DNA of 64,000 nucleotides from Paraburkholderia sp. IMGN_8 (GTDB lineage Bacteria; Pseudomonadota; Gammaproteobacteria; Burkholderiales; Burkholderiaceae): contig NZ_CP150901.1 of NCBI RefSeq assembly GCF_038050405.1, forward strand, positions 620,001 to 684,000. Reading direction: 5' to 3'. The translations under genes and the position numbers were made by a program. The notes beneath the pieces were generated by a model. The model had not been told where the DNA came from. It saw only the letters and a list, made by a program, of their open reading frames with translations, and made no database searches. This document shows, in pieces, positions 8,661-16,764 of the stretch; within the stretch, counting starts at the first letter, position 1; every line of letters starts with the position of its first letter.

Positions 8661-9525
8661 TATGTGCCTGCGGGGTTGGCCTTTCCTTGATTTCTTAGTG
8701 GTTTATTAGCGTCGCCCCTGTGCGGGGCAGGCACTTACTTTCTTTGCCCACCAAGTGGACTTCCTTCGGGGCGCCGCCGCAAAGAAAGTAAGCAAAGAAA
8801 GCGGCTTCACCCCGCTAATTCTTAAGCGGGTCCCCTGGCTTGGAGGAGGTAGTGGAGCATCTGGAATCGGTGTTCTCGCACACTCCGCGCCGGTGACAAG
8901 GCAGTCATACTTCCGGCGGCGCTGCGCGCGCCGACGCGGTACTTCATCAAACCGCTCGCCAATTTCGCATCTACGTTTTGCCCGGCGCGGTGGCTCACCG
9001 TCCGTTCCCCATGCCTCGCCGCGGCGCTCGCGTTTTGTCCGGCGCGGTGGCCCGCCGTTGCATTGCCAATCTTCACTGTAGTACCGGCTCTTCGCTCCGC
9101 GTGATGGCCCGCACTCGCACATTCGGGCGCTTCGCCGAGGCGGAGCCGATGGCCCCCGCCGCGCGCAAACGAAGTCACTGGTTTCCCTCGCTGACCGTTC
9201 CGGCGAGCACGTAGTGCGAGGCGGGAAGAATGATGCCGGATGCGCCAATCTGCGATCGGTGTTGGGAAGTACCGCTGCGGCGCGCGCAGCGCCGCCGGAA
9301 GTATGACTGCCTTGTCACCGGCGCGGAGTGTGCGAGAACACTGATTCCAGATGCTCCACTGCCTCCTCCAAGCCAGGGGACCCGCTTAAGAGCTAGCGGT
9401 GTGAAGCCGCTTTCTTTGCTTACTTTCTTTGCGGCGGCAAAGAAAGTAAGTGCCTGCCCCGCACAGGGGCGACGCGAATAGACCACTAACAAATCAAGGA
9501 AAGGCCAACACACCAGGCACACAGA
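8661..9525. repeat. Composite fold-back repeat element 1 (arms B and C)
   Basis: Two arms of about 270-290 bases (B at 8661-8955 forward, C at 9266-9525 inverted) flank a centre of about 310 bases. That centre is itself similar to the centre of element 2 at 29640-29950 (GATGCCGGATGC and CTGGTTTCC shared in order). Arm hairpins are at 8734-8792 (arm CTTACTTTCTTTGC with an enlarged loop holding CCAAGTGGACTTCC) and 9419-9450 (4-base loop). No transposase or convincing gene is inside; open frames across it change frame between copies. It occupies most of the 1.28 kb between the divergent LysR and pcaI genes. Confidence 0.85.
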
Positions 9526-9609
9526 CAAAACCCGCCGGAAGGGCAAAAAACCCACAAAACCCTACCCCAATCCGGTAGGCAAAAACCTATGATTAAGGAT
9601 TCCCCTGCC

Positions 9610-9639
9610 TTGACAACCCGCCCGAAGGGCAACCATAAT
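9610..9639 (+). promoter_or_regulatory. Sigma-70-type promoter for pcaIJ
   Basis: TTGACA (9610-9615) and CATAAT (9634-9639) are 18 bases apart, close to the consensus and about 180 bases ahead of pcaI. The predicted transcription start near 9646 is just before the two candidate operator boxes. Confidence 0.6.
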
Positions 9640-9649
9640 CCGCCGGAAC

Positions 9650-9683
9650 GTTCGCTAATAGAATCACTGTTCACATAACGAAC
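9650..9683. promoter_or_regulatory. Two candidate operator boxes for the pca regulator
   Basis: GTTCGCTAATAGAAT (9650-9664) and GTTCACATAACGAAC (9669-9683) are 19 bases apart. From memory, both resemble the 15-base PcaR (IclR family) box GTTCGATAATCGCAC, and the second is an interrupted GTTC/GAAC inverted repeat. Position just downstream of the predicted start favours repression. No pcaR or pcaQ gene is in the window, so the regulator would be encoded elsewhere. Confidence 0.4.
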
Positions 9684-9819
9684 AAACCCACGGCGATGAA
9701 CCAGCGCTTCCGCCCGGCAAGCACAGCCGGGCAAAACGGCCCGGAGACCGTCCCGCATCAAGCCCGCCTGCAAAGGCGAAAGCCAAAGCGGTACGCAGCG
9801 CCCTAAAAGGAAATTCGAC

Positions 9820-10518
9820 ATGATCAACAAGATTTTCGAGTCACTTCAATCGGCGGTCGCCGACGTCCATGACGGTGCCACCGTCATGATCGGCGGCTTC
9901 GGCACGGCAGGCATGCCGTCCGAACTGATCGACGCGCTCATCGAACAAGGCGCGCGTAATCTCACCATCGTCAACAACAACGCAGGCAACGGCGACATCG
10001 GCCTCGCGGCGCTGCTCAAAGCCAAACGCGTGAGCAAAATCATCTGCTCGTTCCCGCGCCAAACCGATTCGTATGTGTTCGACGCGCTCTATCGCGCAGG
10101 CGAAATCGAACTCGAACTGGTGCCGCAAGGCAACCTCGCCGAACGCATCCGCGCCGCAGGCGCCGGCATTGGCGGATTCTTCACGCCGACCGGCTACGGC
10201 ACCGAACTCGCCGAAGGCAAGGAAACCCGTCTGATCGACGGCAAGCACTACGTGCTCGAAGCGCCGCTGCACGCTGACTTCGCGCTGATCAAGGCGTACA
10301 AGGGCGATCGCTGGGGCAACCTCGTCTATCGCAAGACAGCCCGCAATTTCGGACCGATCATGGCAAGCGCGGCCAAAACCGCGATCGTTCAGGTGTCGGA
10401 AGTGGTGCCGCTCGGCGCACTCGATCCGGAAGTGATCGTCACGCCCGGCATTTTCGTGCAGCGCGTGATCGAGGTGCCGCAAGCGGCACATGAAAACGCA
10501 GCCGCCACTGCCGCCTGA
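9820..10518 (+). CDS. pcaI: 3-oxoadipate CoA-transferase, alpha subunit
   Basis: This 232-residue subunit pairs with PcaJ to move CoA from succinyl-CoA to 3-oxoadipate in the beta-ketoadipate pathway. The family I CoA-transferase signature IGGFGTAGMPSELIDAL is near residues 24-40, followed by VNNNAGNGDIGLAALL and the GGFFTPTGYGTELAEGKE loop. The start ATG follows AAGGAAA. The C-terminus ends in a short Ala tail, and pcaJ begins 14 bases after the stop, so the two are co-transcribed. The pcaIJ assignment rests on sequence plus the adjacent pcaBDC; a related acetoacetate CoA-transferase is the main alternative. Confidence 0.92.
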   Translation: MINKIFESLQSAVADVHDGATVMIGGFGTAGMPSELIDALIEQGARNLTIVNNNAGNGDIGLAALLKAKRVSKIICSFPRQTDSYVFDALYRAGEIELELVPQGNLAERIRAAGAGIGGFFTPTGYGTELAEGKETRLIDGKHYVLEAPLHADFALIKAYKGDRWGNLVYRKTARNFGPIMASAAKTAIVQVSEVVPLGALDPEVIVTPGIFVQRVIEVPQAAHENAAATAA

Positions 10519-10531
10519 CCCGGAGACCGAC

Positions 10532-11191
10532 ATGAAAAAATTGACCCGCGATGAAATGGCCCGGCGCGTTGCGCTGGATATCCCCGAAGGCGCCTACGTG
10601 AACCTCGGCATCGGCGTGCCGACGCTGGTAGCCAACCACCTCGCCGCCGACAAGGAAATCTTCCTGCACAGCGAAAATGGTCTGCTCGGCATGGGCCCCG
10701 CACCGGCGCCGGGCGAGGAAGACGACGAACTGATCAACGCCGGCAAGCAGCACGTCACGCTGCTCACGGGCGGTGCCTACTTCCATCACGCGGATTCGTT
10801 CGCGATGATGCGCGGCGGCCATCTGGATTTCTGCGTGCTCGGCGCTTTCCAGGTGTCGGCGAAGGGCGACCTCGCGAACTGGCATACCGGCGCGCCCGAC
10901 GCCATTCCAGCCGTCGGCGGTGCAATGGACCTGGCGATCGGCGCGAAGCAGGTCTACGTGATGATGGAGCACCTGACCAAGCAGGGCGAAAGCAAGATCG
11001 CCGCCGAATGCACATATCCGGTAACGGGCATCGCCTGCGTCAATCGCATCTACACCGATCTGGCGATGATCGACGTCACCGATCAAGGCCTCGTCGTGCG
11101 CGAGATCTTCTCGGACATCGACTTCGATGCACTGCACAAACTGACCGGCGTGCCGCTGATCGACGGCACCCAATCGGCTCGCGCGGCGTAA
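10532..11191 (+). CDS. pcaJ: 3-oxoadipate CoA-transferase, beta subunit
   Basis: The 219-residue beta subunit carries the catalytic glutamate in HSENGLLGMGP, which forms the enzyme-CoA thioester. GIGVPTLVANHL near the N-terminus and GGAMDLAIGAKQVYVMMEH are family hallmarks. The start chosen is the ATG at 10532 (MKKLTRDEMARRVA) just after the pcaI stop, behind GGAGACC. The longer frame from 10490 overlaps pcaI and adds a Pro-rich leader without homology. The product 3-oxoadipyl-CoA would be cleaved by a thiolase (PcaF), which is not in this window. Confidence 0.92.
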   Translation: MKKLTRDEMARRVALDIPEGAYVNLGIGVPTLVANHLAADKEIFLHSENGLLGMGPAPAPGEEDDELINAGKQHVTLLTGGAYFHHADSFAMMRGGHLDFCVLGAFQVSAKGDLANWHTGAPDAIPAVGGAMDLAIGAKQVYVMMEHLTKQGESKIAAECTYPVTGIACVNRIYTDLAMIDVTDQGLVVREIFSDIDFDALHKLTGVPLIDGTQSARAA

Positions 11192-11251
11192 CCGTAAAGC
11201 GCGGCTAAAAGCGGCGCAGAAAGGCGACCCGAACATCATACCGCCACACAA

Positions 11252-11279
11252 ACGCGCGTGAGGCATGCTTCACGCGCGT
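11252..11279. terminator. Hairpin between pcaJ and pcaB
   Basis: A perfect 10-bp stem (ACGCGCGTGA with its complement) closes an 8-base loop containing GCATGC. It lies 60 bases after pcaJ and lacks a T run. It could end or attenuate the pcaIJ transcript, or only protect its 3' end. Confidence 0.45.
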
Positions 11280-11449
11280 CACGCGATAGCGCAAATGACG
11301 TTCAGGCCGCGTTCGGCGCACAATACGCCGCAACGCCGTGTGCGGTACGCTGTCTACTGTCCAAACGGACTGTGCTTAAGGCGCGTCTCGCAGCATCCCG
11401 AGCGCCGCGACAAAACCTTCACCTTCGATTCCCGCGATCATCGTCCATC

Positions 11450-12829
11450 ATGCTCGACTCCAGCGCCCGTCTGACCGGCTTCCTTTGCGGCACGCAGCCG
11501 ATGAACGACATCTGGGCGCCGCGTGCCACCCTGCAACGGATGCTCGATGTCGAAGCGGCGCTCGCCCGGGCAACGGCTGCGCATAACGTGATTCCGCAAG
11601 CAGCGGTAGCCGCGATCGAAGCAGCCTGCCAGGCCGATCAACTCGACGCCGACGCGCTGGCGCGCGACGCGGCGCTCGGCGGCAACCTCGCGATTCCGCT
11701 CGTCAAGCAACTCACCGCGCGTGTGAAAGCCGCCGATGCCGAAGCGTCGAAATACGTCCATTGGGGCGCGACGAGCCAGGACATCATCGATACGGCGACG
11801 GTGCTGCAACTGCGCGACACGTTCGATTTGCTGGACCGTGGCTTGCAATCCACCTGCGACGCGGTGGCGAAACTTGCCGCTACGCATCGCGCGACGCCGA
11901 TGATCGGCCGCACGTGGTTGCAGCAGGCACTGCCGATCACCCTCGGTCTGAAATTCGCGCAATGGCTCGATGCGCTGCTGCGCCATCGCGAACGGCTCGA
12001 TGCGCTGCGCGCGCGCGTGCTGGTGCTGCAATTCGGCGGCGCGGCGGGCACGCTGGCCAGCTTGCGTGACGCTGCACCTCAAGTCACGCAGACACTCGCG
12101 CAAGAACTCGAACTCACTGTGCCCACTTTGCCGTGGCACACGCAACGCGATCGCATCGCGGAGACGGCCTCGCTGTTCGGCATGCTGATCGGCACGCTCG
12201 GCAAGATCGCGCGCGATATCTCGTTGCAGATGCAAACCGAAATCGACGAACTGGCCGAACCTGCTGCGGCAGGCAAGGGCGGGTCGTCGACGATGCCGCA
12301 TAAGCGCAACCCGGTCGGCTGCGCGGCGGTGCTGACCGCCGCGACCCGTGCCCCCGGGCTGGTCGCCACGGTGTTCGCCGGCATGGTGCAGGAACACGAA
12401 CGCGCGCTCGGCGGCTGGCAAGCCGAATGGGACGCGCTGCCCGATCTCGCGCGCCTGGCAGGCGGCGCGCTCGCCAACATCGAACAGATCGCCGCGGGCC
12501 TGAACGTCAACGTGCCGCGCCTTGCCGCGAATCTCGACGTCACGCACGGATTGATTCTCGGCGAAGCGGTGATGCTCGCGCTCGGCGACAGCATTGGCCG
12601 GCTCGATGCGCATCATCTGGTCGAGCGCGCATCGAAGGCGGCGATCCGCGACGGTCGGACGCTCTTCGAGGTACTCTCGGCGGACCCCGCCGTCACCGGA
12701 CATCTTCCGCTCGAGCGCTTGCAGAAGCTGCTCGACCCCGCTCAATACGTCGGCCAGGCACACGCTTATGTGGACGCCGCGCTGGCGCTTCATACCATGC
12801 GCGCCAAGCGCGCCACCTCCAAGGAGTAA
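11450..12829 (+). CDS. pcaB: 3-carboxy-cis,cis-muconate cycloisomerase
   Basis: A 459-residue enzyme of the fumarase/aspartase superfamily that lactonises 3-carboxy-cis,cis-muconate to 4-carboxymuconolactone. The superfamily signature GSSTMPHKRNP is at residues 278-288, containing the mobile-loop serine, and KYVHWGATSQDIIDTA is the second conserved region. The ATG at 11450 is used because FLCGTQPMNDIWAPRAT starts the family homology soon after it. An upstream extension of 64 residues runs through the intergenic hairpin and is rejected. The stop is followed after 5 bases by pcaD, and GGAG of the pcaB tail serves as the pcaD ribosome site. Confidence 0.93.
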   Translation: MLDSSARLTGFLCGTQPMNDIWAPRATLQRMLDVEAALARATAAHNVIPQAAVAAIEAACQADQLDADALARDAALGGNLAIPLVKQLTARVKAADAEASKYVHWGATSQDIIDTATVLQLRDTFDLLDRGLQSTCDAVAKLAATHRATPMIGRTWLQQALPITLGLKFAQWLDALLRHRERLDALRARVLVLQFGGAAGTLASLRDAAPQVTQTLAQELELTVPTLPWHTQRDRIAETASLFGMLIGTLGKIARDISLQMQTEIDELAEPAAAGKGGSSTMPHKRNPVGCAAVLTAATRAPGLVATVFAGMVQEHERALGGWQAEWDALPDLARLAGGALANIEQIAAGLNVNVPRLAANLDVTHGLILGEAVMLALGDSIGRLDAHHLVERASKAAIRDGRTLFEVLSADPAVTGHLPLERLQKLLDPAQYVGQAHAYVDAALALHTMRAKRATSKE

Positions 12830-12834
12830 CCGGC

Positions 12835-13626
12835 ATGCCCTACGCCGCAGTCAACGGCACCGAGCTTCATTATCGAATCGACGGTGACCGCCACGGCAAC
12901 GCGCCGTGGATCGTATTGTCGAATTCGCTCGGCAGCGATCTGTCGATGTGGACGCCGCAAGTCGCGGCGCTGTCAAAACACTTCCGCGTGCTGCGCTACG
13001 ACACGCGCGGTCATGGTCACTCGGAAGCGCCGAAGGGCCCGTATACGATCGACCAGCTGACCGGCGACGTGCTCGGCCTGATGGATACGCTGAAGATCGC
13101 ACGCGCGAATTTCTGCGGCGTGTCGATGGGCGGCCTGACCGGCGTCGCATTGGCCGCGCGTCACGCGAATCGTCTTGAGCGTGTCGTGCTGAGCAACACC
13201 GCCGCTCGCATCGGTTCGCCCGAAGTCTGGGTGCCGCGCGCCGCGAGGGCCCGCACGGAAGGCATGCTCGCGCTGGCGGATGCGGTATTGCCGCGCTGGT
13301 TCACCGCTGACTTTATCGAGCGCGAGCCGGTCGTCCTGGCGATGATCCGCGACGTGTTCGTGCATACGGACAAGGAAGGCTACGCGTCGAATTGCGACGC
13401 AATCGACGCTACCGATCTGCGCCCTGAAGCGCCCGGCATCAAGGTGCCGGCGCTGGTGATCAGCGGCACGCACGATCTGGCCGCAACGCCGGAACAAGGC
13501 CGCGCACTGGCGGCGGCGATTCCGGGCGCGCGTTACGTGGAGCTGGACGCCGCGCATATTTCCAACATCGAGCAAGTGGATGCCTTCACGAAGACCGTGC
13601 TCGACTTCCTGACGGGGCCGCGATGA
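12835..13626 (+). CDS. pcaD: 3-oxoadipate enol-lactonase
   Basis: A 263-residue alpha/beta hydrolase that opens 3-oxoadipate enol-lactone to 3-oxoadipate. The nucleophile is S97 in GVSMGG; the acid and base fit GTHDLA and AAHISN near the end. DTRGHGHSEAP marks the oxyanion side of the fold. The start is the ATG at 12835 (MPYAAVNGTELHY), 5 bases after pcaB. The stop overlaps the pcaC start as ATGA at 13623-13626, a clear sign of translational coupling. Confidence 0.94.
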   Translation: MPYAAVNGTELHYRIDGDRHGNAPWIVLSNSLGSDLSMWTPQVAALSKHFRVLRYDTRGHGHSEAPKGPYTIDQLTGDVLGLMDTLKIARANFCGVSMGGLTGVALAARHANRLERVVLSNTAARIGSPEVWVPRAARARTEGMLALADAVLPRWFTADFIEREPVVLAMIRDVFVHTDKEGYASNCDAIDATDLRPEAPGIKVPALVISGTHDLAATPEQGRALAAAIPGARYVELDAAHISNIEQVDAFTKTVLDFLTGPR

Positions 13627-14015
13627 ACGACGAAGACCGTTACGAAGCCGGACTCGGCGTGCGCCGCGCGGTGCTGGGCGACGCGCACGTCGACCGGTCG
13701 CTGGCGAATCGCACGGAGCTGACTGAAGAATTCCAGAACCTGATCACCCGCTATGCATGGGGCGAAATCTGGACGCGCGAAGGCTTGCCGCGTCATACGC
13801 GCAGCCTTCTGACGATCGCGATGATGGTCGCGCTCAACCGCGGCGAAGAGCTTGCTTTGCATTTGCGCGCCGCGAAGAACAACGGCGTCACGCGCGAGCA
13901 GATCAAGGAAGTGCTGCTGCAAACCGCAATCTATTGCGGCGTGCCGGCAGCCAATTCGGCGTTTCACCTCGCCGACAAGCTGTTTCGCGAAGACGACGCC
14001 GCAGCGAAGCCGTAA
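13623..14015 (+). CDS. pcaC: 4-carboxymuconolactone decarboxylase
   Basis: This small 130-residue protein removes CO2 from 4-carboxymuconolactone to give the enol-lactone used by PcaD. LPRHTRSLLTIAMMVAL, RGEELALHLRAAKNNG and YCGVPAANSAFHLADK are conserved in the family. It is a stand-alone pcaC, not the PcaD-PcaC fusion (PcaL) seen in actinobacteria. It is the last gene of the pcaBDC unit. The dioxygenase genes pcaGH are not in the window. Confidence 0.94.
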   Translation: MNDEDRYEAGLGVRRAVLGDAHVDRSLANRTELTEEFQNLITRYAWGEIWTREGLPRHTRSLLTIAMMVALNRGEELALHLRAAKNNGVTREQIKEVLLQTAIYCGVPAANSAFHLADKLFREDDAAAKP

Positions 14016-14027
14016 CGATGACCGCAC

Positions 14028-14059
14028 GAAGCGCGCGCAAGCAACACAGAGCGCGCTTC
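14028..14059. terminator. Hairpin between pcaC and the tetR gene
   Basis: GAAGCGCGC (14028-14036) pairs with GCGCGCTTC (14051-14059), a 9-bp stem with a 14-base loop, between two convergent genes. Its right arm overlaps the last two bases of the TetR gene. It is probably a shared transcript end. Confidence 0.35.
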
Positions 14060-14759
14060 AAGCAGTTCTGCTTTCGTTCCCAACCGCCGCATCCGCCGGC
14101 AACTGCAGGCGCACCGCGCGCAACACCGTATCCTTGATGACCTCGCGCCAATGCGCGAGCGCCGCCTTGTCCATCAGCGGCTCGCCGAGAAACGCGCCCA
14201 ACGTGTATTGATTGGCGTTATAAAAATAGCCGAGCGACGCAATCATGATGTACACATCGCGCGCCTCAATGTCAGCGCGAAACACGCGCTGCGCCTTGCC
14301 TGCATCCAATAGTTTCTGCACGACCGAAATCGCATAGCCCGAAATCTCCTTCAGCTTCAGCGATTTCTTCGCGTGCTTGCCTTGATGCAGATTCTCGCTC
14401 GACAGCAGCGTGACGAACTCGGGATGATCGAGGTAGTACTGCCAGACGAATTCGACCATCTGCTGCAAGCCGTTCGCGGGATCGTCGAGATCGAGATCGA
14501 GTTTGCTTTCGGCTTCGTTGAACTGCGTGTAGATCGTCTCCAGTACTTCGACGAACAACTGTTCCTTGCTGCCGAAGTAGTAATAGATCATGCGGTCGTG
14601 CGAACGCGCGGCCTTCGAAATACTTTCGACGCGGCCGCTTGCATAGCCTTGCTTCGCAAAGACCTTGATTGCCGCTTTCAGAATCTTGGCGCGTGTGTCC
14701 TGCGCCTGTTTCGCACGGATACCGGTGGCGCCCGGCTTGCGGGCGGCAGTGGGACTCAT
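14058..14759 (-). CDS. TetR family repressor, probable regulator of the nicotinate-type cluster
   Basis: This 233-residue protein has a TetR DNA-binding domain at residues about 15-65 (TRAKILKAAIKVFAKQGY, then ARSHDRMIYYYFGSKEQLF) and a helical ligand domain. The ATG at 14759 (MSPTAARKPGATG) is preferred over one 42 bases upstream because homology starts just after it. It is divergent from the 14-kb catabolic cluster that starts at 15133, and an 18-bp inverted repeat sits beside that cluster's promoter. Repression relieved by nicotinate, 6-hydroxynicotinate or a later intermediate is the likely logic, which is inferred from arrangement. Confidence 0.87.
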   Translation of the reverse strand: MSPTAARKPGATGIRAKQAQDTRAKILKAAIKVFAKQGYASGRVESISKAARSHDRMIYYYFGSKEQLFVEVLETIYTQFNEAESKLDLDLDDPANGLQQMVEFVWQYYLDHPEFVTLLSSENLHQGKHAKKSLKLKEISGYAISVVQKLLDAGKAQRVFRADIEARDVYIMIASLGYFYNANQYTLGAFLGEPLMDKAALAHWREVIKDTVLRAVRLQLPADAAVGNESRTA

Positions 14760-14980
14760 GGCGGTCTCGGTTCCCTTTGTTAGCGTCTGATTAAACGACA
14801 TGCGCCACGGGCGGAGTGGGCAGTGGCGCGCTTTTATCATACAGCCCGCATCGCACGCTGCGGAACGCGCTGCACGAACATGTGCTTCGGCGTAGATTGG
14901 CTTGTGATCCACGCGAGGATGCCGCGCCGCAGCATCCGGGGCAGCCTGGGAACACGTTTAGACGCAGGCCGGGAAACACA

Positions 14981-15009
14981 TTGCACAGTCTATTTTGATC
15001 AGTTAGATT
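14981..15009 (+). promoter_or_regulatory. Promoter of the catabolic cluster
   Basis: TTGCAC (14981-14986) and TAGATT (15004-15009) are separated by 17 bases in the 373-base gap between the divergent TetR and reductase genes. The predicted start near 15016 lies just before the inverted repeat at 15023. The rest of the gap shows no gene. Confidence 0.45.
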
Positions 15010-15022
15010 TCAGGCAAGTTTG

Positions 15023-15040
15023 GTGTAGTGGATACTACAC
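15023..15040. promoter_or_regulatory. Candidate TetR operator
   Basis: GTGTAGT-GGAT-ACTACAC is a perfect 7-bp inverted repeat with a 4-base spacer, the size TetR dimers usually bind. It lies immediately downstream of the predicted transcription start of the cluster and faces the divergent TetR gene. Confidence 0.5.
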
Positions 15041-15132
15041 GAACGGTGAGTGACCGCAACATTCAAAAAAACGGGCTACGCGAAAATGCCTTTAAACGAG
15101 GGCTATTCGTCAGCCGGGCAGGACCGATTGTA

Positions 15133-16764
15133 ATGTCGTCGTATGGGAACCCCACCATGACAGAACATACGAAGGTCGATTTCGGTGCGGAGAGCGTCGA
15201 CGGCGAAACAGCCTCGACGCCGGGTCCCACTGTGCTCGAAAAGGCGGCGCCGCGCAGCGAGCGGATGGCGTCGAACAAGATCGAATGCAATGCCTGTCCG
15301 GTGTTGTGCCAGATATCGGAAGGTCGCACCGGCGCATGCGATCGTTATGCGAATGCCGATGGCCGGCTGATTCGCGTCGATCCGGTGGTGTTTCTTTCGC
15401 GTGCGGTTTCATCGTCCGAAGCGAGTGCAAGCAGTATGGATGCCGCGATTGAATTTGGTGCATCTCCCGAAGCGCCTGGTCCCGCTGCGGAACCGGCGCT
15501 GTTTGTCACCGGTGTCGGCGCATCGTCCACTTATCCTGACTACAAGCCCGCGCCGTTTATCGTTTCTTCGAAGCTCGACGACGTCGATATGATTACCGTC
15601 GTCACCGAGGGCATTTTCAGCTATTGCAGTTTCAAGGTGAAGATCGATACCGATCGCTTTCTCGGGCCTGAGCAATCGAACGTGCGTTGCCATGGCGAGA
15701 TCGTGGGCCATGTGACCACCGCGGAATATGGCTCGCAAATGCTAAGCCTCGGCGGCGTCCATCACCTGACCGGCGGCAGCAAGAAAGAAGGCCGCGTTAC
15801 CTGCGACATGATGCTCGCACTCGGCAACAAGGAAGCGGTGGAGTTGGCCATCGACGGCGGTTCGAGTCTGGTGATTCGCGCGGGCGCGGCGCCGATTGTC
15901 GACGGCATCGAAGAGCAGCGTATGCGCGTGGGTTGCGGCTCTGCCACCATCGGCATCTTCGCGAAACAATGGTTCGGTCATGCCGATGAAGTGGTCGTGG
16001 TCGATGATCACATTACCGGCGTGCTGACCGAACATCAGGCGGGCCGATGCCTCGGCATGACGCGTTCAGGTGTGAAGATTCGCGGGCGCAAGTCGACGCC
16101 GGGCCGCTATTTCCAGGTGGCGAATCCCGGCACCGGCTGGGGCGGCACCGATATTCAGGACCCGCTGGCGATTGTCGAAGGTTTCGACCCGGCGGTGGCG
16201 AAACCCGGTATGCGTTTGCTGATGGTGTCGACTACCGGCGAACACGCGCAGTGGTACGAACTCGATCGCGATCTGGTGCCGCGCGTTGCGTCGATGCCTG
16301 ACCCGGTGCGCAGTACGGTCGATCGGATTGGCGAAAACTGCGAACCGTCGCTGGCGACCGTGCTGTTTCTCGGCGGCGCGGGCGGCAGTCTGCGAGCGGG
16401 TGCAACGGAGAATCCGGTGCTGCTGACGCGCGCCATCAAGCAGAAACGGGTGAACGTGACCTGTGGCGGCGCGCCTGCCTATGTGTGGCCTGGCGGCGGC
16501 ATTACGGTGATGGTCGATGTTTCGCGCATGCCTGACCGATCGTTCGGCAGCGTGCCGACGCCCGCGATCGTCGCGCCGATCGAATTCAGCATGACCTATG
16601 ACGCATATCGCGATCTCGGCGGCCATCTCGGCGCCGTGCGTTCATTGACCAGTGTGCTGGCAAACGGGCCGGAACATACGGAAGGTGCGCCGCTTGGGCG
16701 GCGGACGTTGTCGCGCAATCCCGACAACCCGTGGCCGCTAGCCACGCCGCCGATGCCCGGATGA
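15133..16764 (+). CDS. 6-hydroxynicotinate reductase-like Fe-S flavoprotein
   Basis: A 543-residue protein recognised as the homologue of Eubacterium barkeri 6-hydroxynicotinate reductase, which reduces 6-hydroxynicotinate to 1,4,5,6-tetrahydro-6-oxonicotinate. An N-terminal cysteine cluster C52, C55, C59, C69 (CNACPVLCQISEGRTGAC) suits an Fe-S centre; further Cys occur in NVRCHGE, GRVTCDM and RVGCGSA. The glycine-rich GTGWGGTDIQDP region is in the second half. Start is ATG 15133 or 15157; both have weak ribosome sites. The E. barkeri enzyme holds covalent flavin plus Fe-S clusters, and the gene overlaps an ApbE-like gene by ATGA. Substrate inferred from homology and neighbours. Confidence 0.82.
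   Translation: MSSYGNPTMTEHTKVDFGAESVDGETASTPGPTVLEKAAPRSERMASNKIECNACPVLCQISEGRTGACDRYANADGRLIRVDPVVFLSRAVSSSEASASSMDAAIEFGASPEAPGPAAEPALFVTGVGASSTYPDYKPAPFIVSSKLDDVDMITVVTEGIFSYCSFKVKIDTDRFLGPEQSNVRCHGEIVGHVTTAEYGSQMLSLGGVHHLTGGSKKEGRVTCDMMLALGNKEAVELAIDGGSSLVIRAGAAPIVDGIEEQRMRVGCGSATIGIFAKQWFGHADEVVVVDDHITGVLTEHQAGRCLGMTRSGVKIRGRKSTPGRYFQVANPGTGWGGTDIQDPLAIVEGFDPAVAKPGMRLLMVSTTGEHAQWYELDRDLVPRVASMPDPVRSTVDRIGENCEPSLATVLFLGGAGGSLRAGATENPVLLTRAIKQKRVNVTCGGAPAYVWPGGGITVMVDVSRMPDRSFGSVPTPAIVAPIEFSMTYDAYRDLGGHLGAVRSLTSVLANGPEHTEGAPLGRRTLSRNPDNPWPLATPPMPG

Noticed and set aside
8706..9555. Several open frames of 80-180 codons within composite element 1 and its partner
   Set aside because: They follow the repeat arms, change frame between copies and look like no protein family; the element is non-coding.
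11438..12793. Minus-strand open frame of 451 codons opposite pcaB
   Set aside because: Antisense shadow of pcaB with no recognisable protein.
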